Assembly: GCF_001673635.1 (NCBI RefSeq) | Contig: NZ_LZMH01000069.1 | Location: 186,001-250,000 of the forward strand | Origin: Mycobacterium asiaticum | GTDB taxonomy: Bacteria > Actinomycetota > Actinomycetes > Mycobacteriales > Mycobacteriaceae | Length of the DNA stretch: 64,000 nucleotides | Direction: 5' to 3' | Shown: positions 36,304 through 45,800 of the stretch, in pieces | Position numbering within the stretch: the first letter of the stretch is position 1 | Layout of the letters: each line of letters begins with the position of its first letter | The notes under the pieces: generated by a model | The model's database searches: none | What the model was told of the DNA's origin: nothing | The model's input: only the letters and a program-made list of their open reading frames with translations | Position numbers and translations under genes: made by a program

Positions 36304-37818
36304 TTACGGTGCGGGCGCCCAGTTGCCGTGGAAACCCATCGGCACCCGTTGCGGCAAATGTACGGTCGCGATCGTCTCCAGCGTCTGGGCGTCCAGCAGC
36401 ACCAACTGGCCCTCGTCGCGGCCGCGGTGCGTGCCGAGACCCATCAGAATCCCGTCGTCCTCGGCCTGTTGTGCTGGGTTGGAACTCGGGTTCGGCACAA
36501 AGGACATCTCGCCGATCAAGAGTTCGGGGTCGAGGGCGGCGACGGCGCTGGATCCGGTGGCGTAGTCGTGCTTGTACACCGTGGTGAACATCTCGTGCAG
36601 CCCCGCGGACAGGTAGCCGCCGTCGAAGCCGAGCGTGTAGCCGTACCGGTGCCGGCTGCCGGTCAGGGTCTCGTTGATCCGGGGGAATTCCTGCGACCGA
36701 TCGTCGTGGCAGCTGGTTTTCACCGCACCCGTACTCAGGTTGATGGTCCAGCGGTCGAGGGTCGGCCGGCTCTCGCCGGGACCGCGCAGGTCGCGTTCGA
36801 ACATGCGCGAGTACCGCACCACGTCCAGGACCAGGACCTCGGCGCCGTCCCGTGTCTCGGTATAGGCGTTGAGCGGGTGGAAGACGTAGCAGGGTTCGAT
36901 GTCGAACCAGCGCACGTCCTTGTTCTCACCGTCGCGGGGCAGGACGCCGATGCGCGCGGGATAGTCGGCGTCCCATCGGTAGGGCATCCGGTGCATCGGC
37001 TGCTGGTTGCGGTTGAGCATTGTGGTGATCGGGCCGGGGACGCGGACGCGGCCCAGCACCGACTGCAGCACCAGCCGGGCCGCCGCGCTCAGCCGACGCG
37101 GCACGGCCACGGGCATGATCTGCAGGGCGTCGAAGGTGACCGGGAGGTCGTAGATGATCACGTATTTGTCGGTCAGCGAGAAGTCGTGCATCATCGGCGA
37201 CCCGCTCACCTCGATGTCCACCGTCCGGCGCGCCCGCCCCTGGGTGTCGATCACCGAGTACTGCACCGTGCGGCCGCGGGTGAAGGCGTAGGACAGGGCG
37301 TGCAGCTCCCCGGTCGCTGGGTCACGGTGCGGGTGTGCGGTGTAACCGCCGAACAGGGTGCCGTCGAAGTCGCAGGGGCCCACGGTGTCCAGGTCTTCGG
37401 TGAGCTCGTAGTTGGCGCCCCCGCCTTCGACCAGGGCCATGGTTCGTCCGGCGTGGGTCAGCGCGTTGGTGTTAGGACCGACGGACAACATGCCCACCCG
37501 AGGGTTCAGGCCGTCCGCCGCCGGCTCACCGAGGGCGGCTCGGACCGACGGAGTCCGGACCCAGCGATTGCGATACCACTTCGCCTGGCCGGCGTCGAGC
37601 GCGACGCCGTGCACCATCGCGTCGCCGCTGAACCAGTGATAGATGGCTGGGTCCACCTCGGAAACCGGGTTTGGTCCGTTGCGCAGATACCGCCCGCTGA
37701 GGTGCTCGGGGATGCGCCCGGTGACCTTGAGGTCGGTCGCGGTCACCTCGGCGCGCACCGGCGCCAGGAAGCCGTCCAGGTAGGGATTCTTGACGTCGAG
37801 AGATTGTATGGCGGTCAC
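36304..37818 (-). CDS. Carotenoid cleavage oxygenase family protein (Rv0654-like)
   Basis: A 504-residue non-haem iron dioxygenase of the carotenoid oxygenase/RPE65 fold. Motifs are RYLRNGPNPVSEVDPAIYHWFSGDAMVHG near residue 45, Fe-ligand histidines in TAHPHRDPATGEL (about 165), SPMMHDFSLTDKY (about 212), YVFHPLNAYTE (about 312), and a last one in GFHGNWAPAP at the C-terminus. It cleaves carotenoid or retinoid-like polyenes. The GTG start at 37818 has AGGAG 6 nt upstream. Divergent from a TetR regulator; the palindrome 37830-37842 overlaps the intergenic control region, so the oxygenase is likely repressed by that TetR. Confidence 0.9.
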   Translation of the reverse strand: MTAIQSLDVKNPYLDGFLAPVRAEVTATDLKVTGRIPEHLSGRYLRNGPNPVSEVDPAIYHWFSGDAMVHGVALDAGQAKWYRNRWVRTPSVRAALGEPAADGLNPRVGMLSVGPNTNALTHAGRTMALVEGGGANYELTEDLDTVGPCDFDGTLFGGYTAHPHRDPATGELHALSYAFTRGRTVQYSVIDTQGRARRTVDIEVSGSPMMHDFSLTDKYVIIYDLPVTFDALQIMPVAVPRRLSAAARLVLQSVLGRVRVPGPITTMLNRNQQPMHRMPYRWDADYPARIGVLPRDGENKDVRWFDIEPCYVFHPLNAYTETRDGAEVLVLDVVRYSRMFERDLRGPGESRPTLDRWTINLSTGAVKTSCHDDRSQEFPRINETLTGSRHRYGYTLGFDGGYLSAGLHEMFTTVYKHDYATGSSAVAALDPELLIGEMSFVPNPSSNPAQQAEDDGILMGLGTHRGRDEGQLVLLDAQTLETIATVHLPQRVPMGFHGNWAPAP

Positions 37819-37829
37819 CCTGAGCTCCT

Positions 37830-37842
37830 ATAACATTGTTAT
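37830..37842. promoter_or_regulatory. Palindromic operator between the carotenoid oxygenase and TetR genes
   Basis: ATAACATTGTTAT, perfect 5-bp arms around ATT, 12 bp upstream of the oxygenase GTG and 47 bp from the TetR ATG. A third GTTAT repeat occurs at 37849-37853. Suits binding by the adjacent TetR protein. Confidence 0.6.
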
Positions 37843-37888
37843 TTCAGCGTTATTGGCACGGTACGCCCTCAGTGAGAAGATGGCAAGG

Positions 37889-38563
37889 ATGACTGCTTCC
37901 CAAACTCAGCGCAGCGTGCGCGATGAGCTGCTGCAGGCCGCAGTGGGGCTGCTCAACGAGCACGGACCCGACGCGCTGCAAACCCGCAAGGTGGCCGGCG
38001 CGGCGGGAACGTCGACGATGGCCGTGTACACCCACTTCGGTGGGATGCGCGAACTGATAGCCGCCGTCGCCGAGGAGGGGCTGCGGCAGTTCGACGCCGC
38101 GCTCACGGTGACTCCGACCGACGACCCGGTGGCCGACCTGATGGCGGTCGGCGCGGCCTACCGGCGCTTCGCCATCGAGCGGCCGCATATGTACCGGCTG
38201 ATGTTCGGCAGCACCAGCGCCCACGGCATCAACGCGCCGGCCGGCAACGTCCTGACGCTGACGCTCGCCGAGATCGAGCAGCACGAACCGAGCTTCGCGC
38301 ATGTGGTCCGCGCGGTGCACCGGTCGATGCACGAGGGTCGGATTACTGTGTGTTCGGCGGACGACGACACCGCCGTGGTCGCGACCGCGGCCCAGTTCTG
38401 GGCGCTGATCCACGGTTTCGTGATGCTCGAACTGGCCGGGTTCTATGGGGAGGACGAGTCGGCGGTGCTCAACGTGCTCGGGTCGATGACAACGAACCTG
38501 CTTGTCGCTCTTGGCGATTCGCCCGACCGGATCATGGAGTCGCAGCGCGCCTTACTGCGCTGA
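37889..38563 (+). CDS. TetR-family regulator (Rv0653c-like)
   Basis: A 224-residue regulator with an N-terminal HTH (VRDELLQAAVGLLNEHG, then LQTRKVAGAAGTSTMAVYTHFGG) and a TetR C-terminal domain of the WHG type (FWALIHGFVMLELAGFYG). ATG 37889 has GAAG 9 nt upstream; ATG 37880 is the next in-frame alternative. Divergent from the carotenoid oxygenase gene, with a palindrome between. Its TGA stop (38561-38563) lies within the first bases of palindromic repeat copy 5. Ligand unknown; a carotenoid- or fatty-acid-derived molecule would fit the neighbour. Confidence 0.86.
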   Translation: MTASQTQRSVRDELLQAAVGLLNEHGPDALQTRKVAGAAGTSTMAVYTHFGGMRELIAAVAEEGLRQFDAALTVTPTDDPVADLMAVGAAYRRFAIERPHMYRLMFGSTSAHGINAPAGNVLTLTLAEIEQHEPSFAHVVRAVHRSMHEGRITVCSADDDTAVVATAAQFWALIHGFVMLELAGFYGEDESAVLNVLGSMTTNLLVALGDSPDRIMESQRALLR

Positions 38564-38617
38564 GCAGACGCAAAAGCCCCCGAACACGCGGCGTGTCGGG
38601 GGCTTTTGCGTCTGCTC
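38562..38617. terminator. Palindromic repeat copy 5, between TetR and rplL
   Basis: Perfect 21-bp arms at 38562-38582 and 38597-38617, core GAGCAGACGCAAAAGCCCCC. It includes the TetR stop codon and ends 22 bp before the rplL stop. Likely terminates both convergent transcripts. Confidence 0.85.
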
Positions 38618-38639
38618 GCGCAATCAAGCGCGGCAGGAA

Positions 38640-39032
38640 CTACTTGACGGTGACGCTGGCGCCGGCGGCCTCGAGCTTGGCCTTGGCCTCGTCGGCGGCC
38701 TCCTTGGCAACCTTCTCGAGCAGCGGCTTGGGGGCGCTGTCGACCAGGTCCTTGGCCTCCTTGAGGCCCAGGCCGGAAACGATCTCGCGGACGACCTTGA
38801 TGACGCCGATCTTCTTGTCACCCGCGGCCTCGAGGATGACGTCGAACTCGGACTGCTCCTCGGCAGCCTCGGCGGGCGCGCCACCACCGGCCGGGCCGGC
38901 CGCGGCGACGGCGACCGGAGCGGCCGCGGTGACCTCGAAGGTCTCCTCGAACTTCTTCACGAAGTCCGAGAGCTCCAGCAGGGTCATTTCCTTGAACGCG
39001 TCGAGCAGCTCGTCGCTGGACAGCTTTGCCAT
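38640..39032 (-). CDS. rplL: 50S ribosomal protein L7/L12
   Basis: A 130-residue stalk protein. The N-terminal dimerisation domain is MAKLSSDELLDAFKEMTLLELSDFVKKFEETF, then an Ala/Gly hinge (AAPVAVAAAGPAGGGAPAEAAEE). The C-terminal factor-binding domain is EFDVILEAAGDKKIGVIKVVREI ... LGLKEAKDLVDSAPKPL. It recruits EF-Tu, EF-G and IF2 to the ribosome. 39 bp after rplJ in the same operon. Confidence 0.98.
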   Translation of the reverse strand: MAKLSSDELLDAFKEMTLLELSDFVKKFEETFEVTAAAPVAVAAAGPAGGGAPAEAAEEQSEFDVILEAAGDKKIGVIKVVREIVSGLGLKEAKDLVDSAPKPLLEKVAKEAADEAKAKLEAAGASVTVK

Positions 39033-39071
39033 GATTGTGGGTCCTCTCTCGTTACTTGGGTTTTTCTTGAG

Positions 39072-39650
39072 TTATTCGGCCGGTGCCGGTTCTGCGGCCG
39101 CATCGGCCGGAGCTTCCGGGGCTTCTGAGGGGGCGTCGGAGCCCTTCTTCTCCTGCAGGGCGGCCAGCAAGCGGGCCATCTGCGACGCGGGCGCGTTGAA
39201 CAGCCCGGCCGCCTTGGCGAGGTTGCCCTTCATGGCGCCGGCCAGCTTGGCCAGCAGCACCTCGCGGGACTCCAGGTCGGCGATGCGCTCGACCTCGGCG
39301 ACGGTCAGCGCGTGACCGTCCATGTAGCCGCCCTTGATGACCAGCGCCTTGTGCTCCTTGGCGAAGGTCTTCAGGGCCTTGGCCGCGTCGACCGGCTCGC
39401 CGTTGACGAACGCGATCGCCGTCGGGCCGGCGAACAGTTCGTCGAGCCCTTCGATGCCGGCTTCGGAGGCCGCCCGCTTGATCAGGGTGTTCTTGGCCAC
39501 CGCGTAGGTGGTCGAGTCTCCCAGCGAACGGCGCAGCTCGGCGAGGTTGGCCACCGACAAACCGCGGTACTCGGTGATGACCGTCGCCGTCGAAGCCTTG
39601 AACTGCTCTGCAATGTCTGCAACGGCGGTGGCTTTGTCAGCCCTGGCCAT
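39072..39650 (-). CDS. rplJ: 50S ribosomal protein L10
   Basis: A 192-residue L10, anchor of the L7/L12 stalk. It starts MARADKATAVADIAEQFKAS, with TEYRGLSVANLAELRRSLGD and NTLIKRAASEAG. The C-terminal helix region that binds L7/L12 dimers ends in an Ala/Pro/Glu-rich tail (SEAPEAPADAAAEPAPAE). Preceded by AGGAGG and by a structured leader that probably gives autoregulation by the L10-L12 complex. Confidence 0.98.
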   Translation of the reverse strand: MARADKATAVADIAEQFKASTATVITEYRGLSVANLAELRRSLGDSTTYAVAKNTLIKRAASEAGIEGLDELFAGPTAIAFVNGEPVDAAKALKTFAKEHKALVIKGGYMDGHALTVAEVERIADLESREVLLAKLAGAMKGNLAKAAGLFNAPASQMARLLAALQEKKGSDAPSEAPEAPADAAAEPAPAE

Positions 39651-39689
39651 GCCTACCTCCTGATGTCTGGTCTGGCTTCTAGACCCACT

Positions 39690-39840
39690 TGAAACGACGA
39701 ACGCCCCGGCGCAGGAACAGGCCGGGGCGGATGAATACCGGCGCGGGCGCCGGCGGCAAAGCCTCGTCCTCCTGCGTGGGCCGCCGGGAGTGCTCCCGGA
39801 CCTTCAACCGATTGCTCGGTGACCGACGGTCTTCGGTGGA
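39690..39840 (-). promoter_or_regulatory. Structured 5' leader of rplJ (L10-leader-like)
   Basis: In the rplJ 5' region three strong inverted repeats occur in a row: CCGGGAG/CTCCCGG at 39784-39799, CCGGCGC/GCGCCGG near 39738-39753 and GCCCCGGC/GCCGGGGC at 39703-39728, with a GCAGGAGGACGAGG segment between. This resembles the autoregulatory leader bound by L10-L12. Boundaries are approximate; not checked against a covariance model. Confidence 0.5.
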
Positions 39841-40000
39841 TCGGCAACCACAATAGCCTGGGCGCGTTCGATCAGCCAAAACGGCCGACGACCGCCCGAC
39901 CCCAGCGTGGCGAAGTGAAGTAGTCGACTACGGTATCCGCGGCTGTGGCACCCCGAGACGATTGGTGACGTATCGAAGGCCAATGCCCGGGAGGTCCCCG
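39841..40000. other. Divergent promoter region of rplJ and the PE_PGRS gene
   Basis: 160 bp between the rplJ leader and the PE_PGRS start. No coding character. It should hold the rplJL promoter and the PE_PGRS promoter; no clear elements are marked. Confidence 0.35.
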
Positions 40001-41254
40001 TTGTCTCTTGTAGTCGTAGTTCCCGAATTCGTGTCGGCGGCGGCGTCGGATCTGGGCGCCATCGCCTCGTCACTCCAGGCGGCCAATTCCGCCGCCGCGG
40101 CCGAAACGACGTCGATGCTCGCCGCCGGCGCCGATGAGGTGTCGACGCAAGTTGCCGCGTTCTTCAACGCGCATGCCCGGGCATACGAGGCGATCAGCAA
40201 GCAGCTGGCCGAGTATCACGAGCGATTCGCGCAGGCCCTCACCGCCGGCGCCCGGTCCTACGCCGCCGCCGACGCCGCGGCGGCATCTCCGTTGCAGGCT
40301 CTGCAGCAACAGATCCTGGACACGGTCAATGCACCGAGTGTGCTGTTGACCGGTCGCCCGCTGATCGGCAACGGCGCCAATGGGCGTCCCGGAACCGGGG
40401 AGAACGGCGCACCCGGCGGATGGCTGATCGGCAACGGCGGCAATGGCGGGTCCGCTAACTCGACCACCGGAACCGGCGGGCGCGGAGGCAACGGCGGTGC
40501 TGCGGGGCTCTTCGGCAATGGCGGCACCGGAGGCACCGGAGGATTCGGGCTGAACTTTTTGGCGACCAGTGGCGGCGCAGGCGGAAATGGCGGCGCCGGC
40601 GGCCTGCTGTTCGGCTCGGGCGGAGCCGGCGGTGCCGGCGGGCTGGGCTCGTCGGTGACCGGCGGTGTCGGCGGGTCCGGCGGCGCCGGTGGTCTGTTCG
40701 GCGCCGCGGGTGTGGGCGGGGTCGGCGGAGCCGCCAACGGCGGAGCCAACGCCGGTGCCGGCGGCGCGGGTGGCCACGGCGGACTTTTCACCTCCGGCGG
40801 AGCCGGTGGTGCGGGCGGATTCAGCACCGACGGCAAGGGCGGGGCCGGCGGCGCCGGTGGAGCAGCCGGAATCTTCGGTGACGGCGGCGACGGAGGTACC
40901 GGCGGTCAGGGCGACACCCGCGGCGGCGACGGCGGGCCGGGTGGCAACGGCGGACAACTTGTCGGCTTCGGCGGTTCCGGCGGTGACGGGGGCAACGGCG
41001 ACAGCGTCAGTGGCATCAGCGGCAACGGCGGTGCCGGCGGCACGGCCGGGCTGATCGGCAACGGTGGCAACGGCGGCGCCGGCGGGCACTTCGGCGATTT
41101 CGGTCATGGCGGCAGCGGCGGCAATGCCGTGCTTATCGGCAATGGTGGTAACGGCGGCAACGTGGCGACCAATGCGCCCGTCGGCATCCCTGGACTCGGC
41201 GGAGTCGGCGGGCTCCTGCTCGGCTCCCAGGGCGCGAACGGCCTGCGCCCCTAG
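40001..41254 (+). CDS. PE_PGRS family protein
   Basis: A 417-residue PE_PGRS protein. The PE domain covers about residues 1-93 (SLVVVVPEFVSAAASDLGAIAS ... AAADAAAASPLQALQQQIL), with Pro-Glu at 8-9. Next is the linker LLTGRPLIGNGANGRPG, then some 280 residues of glycine-rich GGAGG/GGNGG tandem motifs. The end, LGSQGANGLRP, is typical. PE_PGRS proteins are exported by type VII secretion and sit on the cell surface. The start is TTG 40001, with GGGAGG 6 nt upstream; the ORF opens earlier at 39962 but without PE character. Located between rplJ (divergent) and the ROK kinase (convergent), where I recall no PE_PGRS gene in M. tuberculosis. Confidence 0.92.
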   Translation: MSLVVVVPEFVSAAASDLGAIASSLQAANSAAAAETTSMLAAGADEVSTQVAAFFNAHARAYEAISKQLAEYHERFAQALTAGARSYAAADAAAASPLQALQQQILDTVNAPSVLLTGRPLIGNGANGRPGTGENGAPGGWLIGNGGNGGSANSTTGTGGRGGNGGAAGLFGNGGTGGTGGFGLNFLATSGGAGGNGGAGGLLFGSGGAGGAGGLGSSVTGGVGGSGGAGGLFGAAGVGGVGGAANGGANAGAGGAGGHGGLFTSGGAGGAGGFSTDGKGGAGGAGGAAGIFGDGGDGGTGGQGDTRGGDGGPGGNGGQLVGFGGSGGDGGNGDSVSGISGNGGAGGTAGLIGNGGNGGAGGHFGDFGHGGSGGNAVLIGNGGNGGNVATNAPVGIPGLGGVGGLLLGSQGANGLRP

Positions 41255-41261
41255 TCCGGGC

Positions 41262-42188
41262 CTACCCGAAGCCGGCCAGGCGGGCCGCGCCGACCAATCC
41301 CGCGTCACCGCCCAGCCGGGCCGGCTCGACCCGCAGCCCGGCGAGGAAATCGAGCCCGGCATGGTCGGTGAGCGCCGTCCGCAGCGGGTCGAAAAGCAGG
41401 CTCCCCGACTTCGCCACTCCCCCGCCGATCACCACCAAGTCCAGGTCGCACACCGCCGCCACCGAAGCGATCATCGCGGCCAGCGCTCGCGCCCCGCGTT
41501 CGAATGCGCGCAGCGCCAACCCATCTCCGGCCGTCGCCGCCTCGGCCAGCTCCTTGGCGCCCGCCGCGGGCGGTGCCAGCCAGCCGTTGGCCCGCGCCCA
41601 CCGCGTCATCGAGGGCCCGGACGCTACGGTCTCGACACAGCCCCGCCCGCCGCACGCACACCGTGACCCGTCCGGCTCGACCACCACATGTCCGACGTGA
41701 CCGGCATTGCCGGTGCGGCCGTCGTAGGGGGCGCCGTCCAGCACCAGTCCACCACCGACGCCGGTGGAAACCACCATGCCCAACAGGAACCCCGCGCCGC
41801 GACCGGCGCCGATCCATTGCTCGCCCAACGCCATGCACAGCCCATCACCGGCAAGTCGGACCGGCACGCCAGGCACCGCGGCCGACACCCGGTCACGCAG
41901 CGGAAAGCGGTGCCAGGCAGGGATGTTGATGGGGCTGACGGTGCCGCCGGCCAGGTCGACGGGGCCCGCGCAAGCGATCCCGACGCCGGTGACCCTGCCG
42001 CCCGCGGCCCGCAGCGCATCACCGATCATCGCCGACACGACGTCCCAAACCCGCTCGGCCACAACACCGGACGGTGTGGGACGGGTGGCGTTGTAGACGA
42101 GCGTGCGGGCGGGATCGGCAAGGGCGGCGGGATCGGCCAAGCCGACGGCGATCTTGGTGCCGCCGATGTCGAGGCAGAGGGTGAGCAT
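41262..42188 (-). CDS. ROK-family sugar kinase (Rv0650-like)
   Basis: A 308-residue ROK kinase. The phosphate-binding LCLDIGGTKIAVGL is at residues 4-17, the substrate segment GNAGHVGHVVVEPDG is near 145, the zinc site is CACGGRGCVETVASG near 164-178, and a C-terminal VVIGGGVAKSG adenosine motif is near 265. A glucose or N-acetyl-hexosamine kinase is likely. ATG 42188 overlaps the stop of the Rv0649-like gene (TGATG), so it is the last gene of the WYL-mannosidase-Rv0649-ROK operon. It could phosphorylate hexose released by the mannosidase. Confidence 0.88.
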   Translation of the reverse strand: MLTLCLDIGGTKIAVGLADPAALADPARTLVYNATRPTPSGVVAERVWDVVSAMIGDALRAAGGRVTGVGIACAGPVDLAGGTVSPINIPAWHRFPLRDRVSAAVPGVPVRLAGDGLCMALGEQWIGAGRGAGFLLGMVVSTGVGGGLVLDGAPYDGRTGNAGHVGHVVVEPDGSRCACGGRGCVETVASGPSMTRWARANGWLAPPAAGAKELAEAATAGDGLALRAFERGARALAAMIASVAAVCDLDLVVIGGGVAKSGSLLFDPLRTALTDHAGLDFLAGLRVEPARLGGDAGLVGAARLAGFG

Positions 42189-42805
42189 CAGTGTCGGTGG
42201 GTGTTGTCGGGTTGGCGCGGATCGCCGGGATGCTCGTAGCCGGGCGCCAGCTGCACCAGCGCGGCCCGTCGCGCATCCAGCCAGACCCGGAATTCGCGGC
42301 GGCGGGCCACATCGAGCAGATGCTGCGCGACGGCGTGCCGCACCCGCTCCAGCGGCGCCGCCGCGACGGGTGGCGCACGCCATCCGTGGCCCTCGACGCG
42401 GGGTTCGGCGAACCGCAGCGGGTTGCGTTCGTGGTAGCGGATTACGTCGTCGTCGCTGATCTCGACGCCGGCCGTCACCGCGGCGAACAACGCCCGGGCG
42501 CCGGGGTCGGTCAGCACGGCTGCTGCGATGCTGCCGATTTCCAGCCGGGCGGTCACGTCGGGCAACAGATCCTCCTCCGTTGGGGCCCCTTCGGCGCTGA
42601 GTCCGCGCGCCGCCACCTCGGCGGCGACGACCCGCTCGGTGACGATCAGCTGGGTGAGCCAGCGCCGCAACTGGCGGCCCTCGCTGCTGCCGGCCGACGG
42701 CAGCGCGGCCGCGCTGGGACCGGCGCGCAACCTCGCCTCGCGTTCGTCGACCTCGGAGACGGCGACCGGGGCGCCCCCAATGAAAGCCGCGACGTGCCCG
42801 CTCAT
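42188..42805 (-). CDS. Rv0649-like protein (annotated fabD2 in M. tuberculosis; function doubtful)
   Basis: A 205-residue protein encoded between the mannosidase and the ROK kinase, overlapping both (ATGA at 42802-42805; TGATG at 42186-42190). In M. tuberculosis the counterpart carries the name fabD2, but I see no GHSxG acyltransferase motif here. The sequence (MSGHVAAFIGGAPVAVSEVD ... GVEISDDDVIRYHERNPLRF) instead resembles the SurA/PpiC-like N-domain pattern in which residues YYERNPxRF follow a helix-rich segment. Function not assigned. Tight coupling suggests a role with the glycosidase. Confidence 0.75.
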   Translation of the reverse strand: MSGHVAAFIGGAPVAVSEVDEREARLRAGPSAAALPSAGSSEGRQLRRWLTQLIVTERVVAAEVAARGLSAEGAPTEEDLLPDVTARLEIGSIAAAVLTDPGARALFAAVTAGVEISDDDVIRYHERNPLRFAEPRVEGHGWRAPPVAAAPLERVRHAVAQHLLDVARRREFRVWLDARRAALVQLAPGYEHPGDPRQPDNTHRH

Positions 42806-45800
42806 CGCACCGTCACCTCGACCGCGGGCGAATAGAGGAGCCGGCCCGCACACCCGACCCGCACCAGCGCCCACCACTGACCGGGTTCCAGCCAGGCCGG
42901 CGGGGTCACGTCGAAGGCGAGTCGCGCCGTGCCGCCCGCAGGCAGGCACGCGCCCTGCGCGGCGGGGCCGATCCACTCCCAGGCCCCCCACGGGCTGATC
43001 AGGTGGGCTTCCAGCGCGAGGTCGGCGCGGGCGCGGCTGCCGACCGTCACGGTCAGGCTGGTCGCCTCGCCGGGCGCCAGCTCGATGTCCCCGGGCCCGT
43101 CGACCAGGTGCACCAGCTCGTCGGTGTCGGTGTCGACGGCCACCACGGCCACGTCCTCGACGACCTGCCGCCAGGCGGCGGGCACGTCGGCATCGGTGAT
43201 GCGCAGCTGGGCTCGGACCGGATACAGTCCGGCCGGTGTGCGCGCCGGAATCCTAAGCACCACATCGGTTTCGAGGTACTCGCCGGCGCCGAGGGTGAAC
43301 GGCAGCTCCACCGGCGCCACTGACCAGTCGTCCGGACATACCAATTCGACGCGGCCGCCCAGCGACGTATCCGTGCAGTCGCTGGCCGCAGTGAGGCGCA
43401 ACACCACCTCGCGCAGGTCGCTGCCCGCGGTCACGTTGACCTGCCGCGGGTGCAGGTGTGCCACCGCGGGCAGACCACCCAGCGGGGCCGGCCCGCGATT
43501 GTGCAGCCAGTACCGCGCGTAGAGCGGTTGGGCCGGTTCGGCGTCTGCGGCCAGTGCCGTCGGCGCGACGCGCACCGCGGGAATCTCCAACCGTCCCAGC
43601 GCCGTGGCGACCTGATACCCGTGCAGGTTGATGGTCCGGGTGCTGCGTTCTGGCCGCTCCAGCAGATCGGCCTGTTCGAGCGCGCTGAGCACGCCGACAT
43701 CCGTGCCGGCGGCGACCCGGGCCGGAGCGCCGGTCGATTCCACCAGACGCAGCGCCACGCGGCTCGGCTCGACCGGCGCGGCGCGTCCGGCGGCCAGTGG
43801 GTTGCCGGCCACCTTCAAGGCACCGAGCTGCACGGTGTCGGCGGGCTCGATGTGCAGCAGCGAACCGACCGCCGGCAGCACACCGTGGCTCTCGCCCGCG
43901 GCGACGGCCAGCAGCGGATTGGCGAATTGCGCGCTGCGCGCCGGCAGCCCGGCGCGGCGCCAGTCACCGCCTCCGGATACCAGCGCGTAGTCGAAATCGT
44001 GTGTCCAGTGCTGCAATTGAAAGTTCGACCCGTCGGGCGCGGTGCGGCGCGGATCGTCGATCCAGATCCCGGACGGCCAACCGGTGCAGGAGCGCATCAG
44101 CGCGGTGTGCAGGGTGCCGTCGGCGTCGACGGCGAAGCTGGGCACGCCGCGGTTGAGCAGTGCGACGGTGTGGTCCTCGAACGGTTCGGCTCCCGACGGC
44201 GCCCGCTGCGTCACCGAGATCTCGGCGTCGCCGAGGTCGTCTACCACCGCGGCGATGGCAGCGGCCAGATCACGGGCGTCGCTACCGTCGACGATCAGCA
44301 CTGGCAGCGCGCACGGGTCCCGCAGATCGGCGTCGGGCTGCCAGACCGTCGCCAACGGCGTCGCAGCCGGCACCCACACCCGTGCCGTGCCGCCATGCGC
44401 CAGCTGCCGGACGAGTTCAGTGGTGTAGGCGCGGTCGGCTCCGGCGAGCACCGCAGCGGTGAACGGGTTGCGGGCCGGGCCGCCCAGGGCGATCCGCGCG
44501 TCGGGCAGGTTGGAGTCGACGTCGAGGTGGCCGTAGCGCGGTTTGTCGGCGCCTCCGCAGGTCGCCGTCACGCCCGCCCGCACCAGCGCCACCATCAGGT
44601 CGCGGGCCAGCGGGCCGGATTCGGACTCCGACGGCACCACCACTTCGGCCACCGCCACCGCACGCACGGCGGTCTTGCCGATGCGGATCCGCGCCGCCGA
44701 GGACAAACCGAACCAGCCGTAGGCGGGGTTGTCCAGCGTCCAGAGATGGTCGGCGGTGTCCACCGACCGGTCCCCGTCGTGCAGGAGCGCGAAGCCGCGT
44801 CCGATCACCGCGTCGCCGACTTCACTGACCGGCACAGCGCCCGGCACCGGGCAAGGCCAGCGCAACCGCACCAACCGGTCCTCGCCGACGAAATCGTGGA
44901 TGGTGGTGCGGCAGTCCACCCTGTCCACGTCCCGCCACAGCGTCACGGTCTGGGTGTAGCGCAGCAGGGTGCCGATGCGCCCGCGCACGACGAGGCGCTG
45001 GCCGAGCGGGCCGCGATAGGCCTGCACCGTCGCGGGCGCCTCCGACGAACAGACCACCGGGCCCTTTGGCAACAGGTGCCATGGCCCCTCGCCCTGCGTC
45101 GGGTGGGACGGGTATTCCTCGTAGACCGCCAGCGCGTTCCCCAGCCGGCCCGCAGCGAGAAGCTGGCGGCCGTCGCGGCTCAGCGAGTCCACCGCGCCGC
45201 CGCGCTCGGGGTCGACCGTCAGCCGGTAGTGCGCGTTGGCGATCTCGGTGCCATTGGTCGGCTCCCAGCCGGCCGGCTCGCCGCCGGGAAGCACGCGGTA
45301 ACAGCGCCAGCCCAGCGACGGCACGTCGCGCGCCAGCCAGGTGACCGAGCGGCCGTCGTGCTCGATATGCGCGGGCACCTCGGCGCTGTCGGAATCCAGC
45401 ACCCGCACCCGCTCGCGTGGTGGGTCGAGCCGGGCGGTGACGATGTCGGTGCGCCGCTGGGTCAGCGGGTTCCAGACGACGATCGTGTCGGGCGCGGCGG
45501 CCACCGCGCTCGACAGCAACCGCAGCGAGTTATCCCGCGCGGTGCTGCCCAGTTCCCACGCATCCCGCCAGCCGGTCAGCAGGTCCAGGTAAACCTGGTC
45601 GGATTCCGAGCCGGTGATGGCGTCGTGGTGTGCGCCGTAAGCCAGCTGCACCCACGCTTTGGCGAAGGCCGCCTGCGGATACTCCGCGCCGGTCAGCAGC
45701 GCGGCGAACACCGCGAACCGCTCGGCGTGCAGCACGGCGTTCTCGGCGGCCCGGTTGGCCTGCTTGGTGTCGATGAATGACACGTCCTTGCCGGTGTAGA

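Noticed and set aside
40258..40836. Proline-rich minus-strand ORF (192 codons)
   Set aside because: Antisense of the PGRS region; composition is only the complement of the glycine codons.
40400..41200. Tandem GGCGGxGCCGG repeats that might look like a CRISPR or minisatellite
   Set aside because: They encode the PGRS glycine-rich domain in frame; spacing is codon-based, without uniform spacers.
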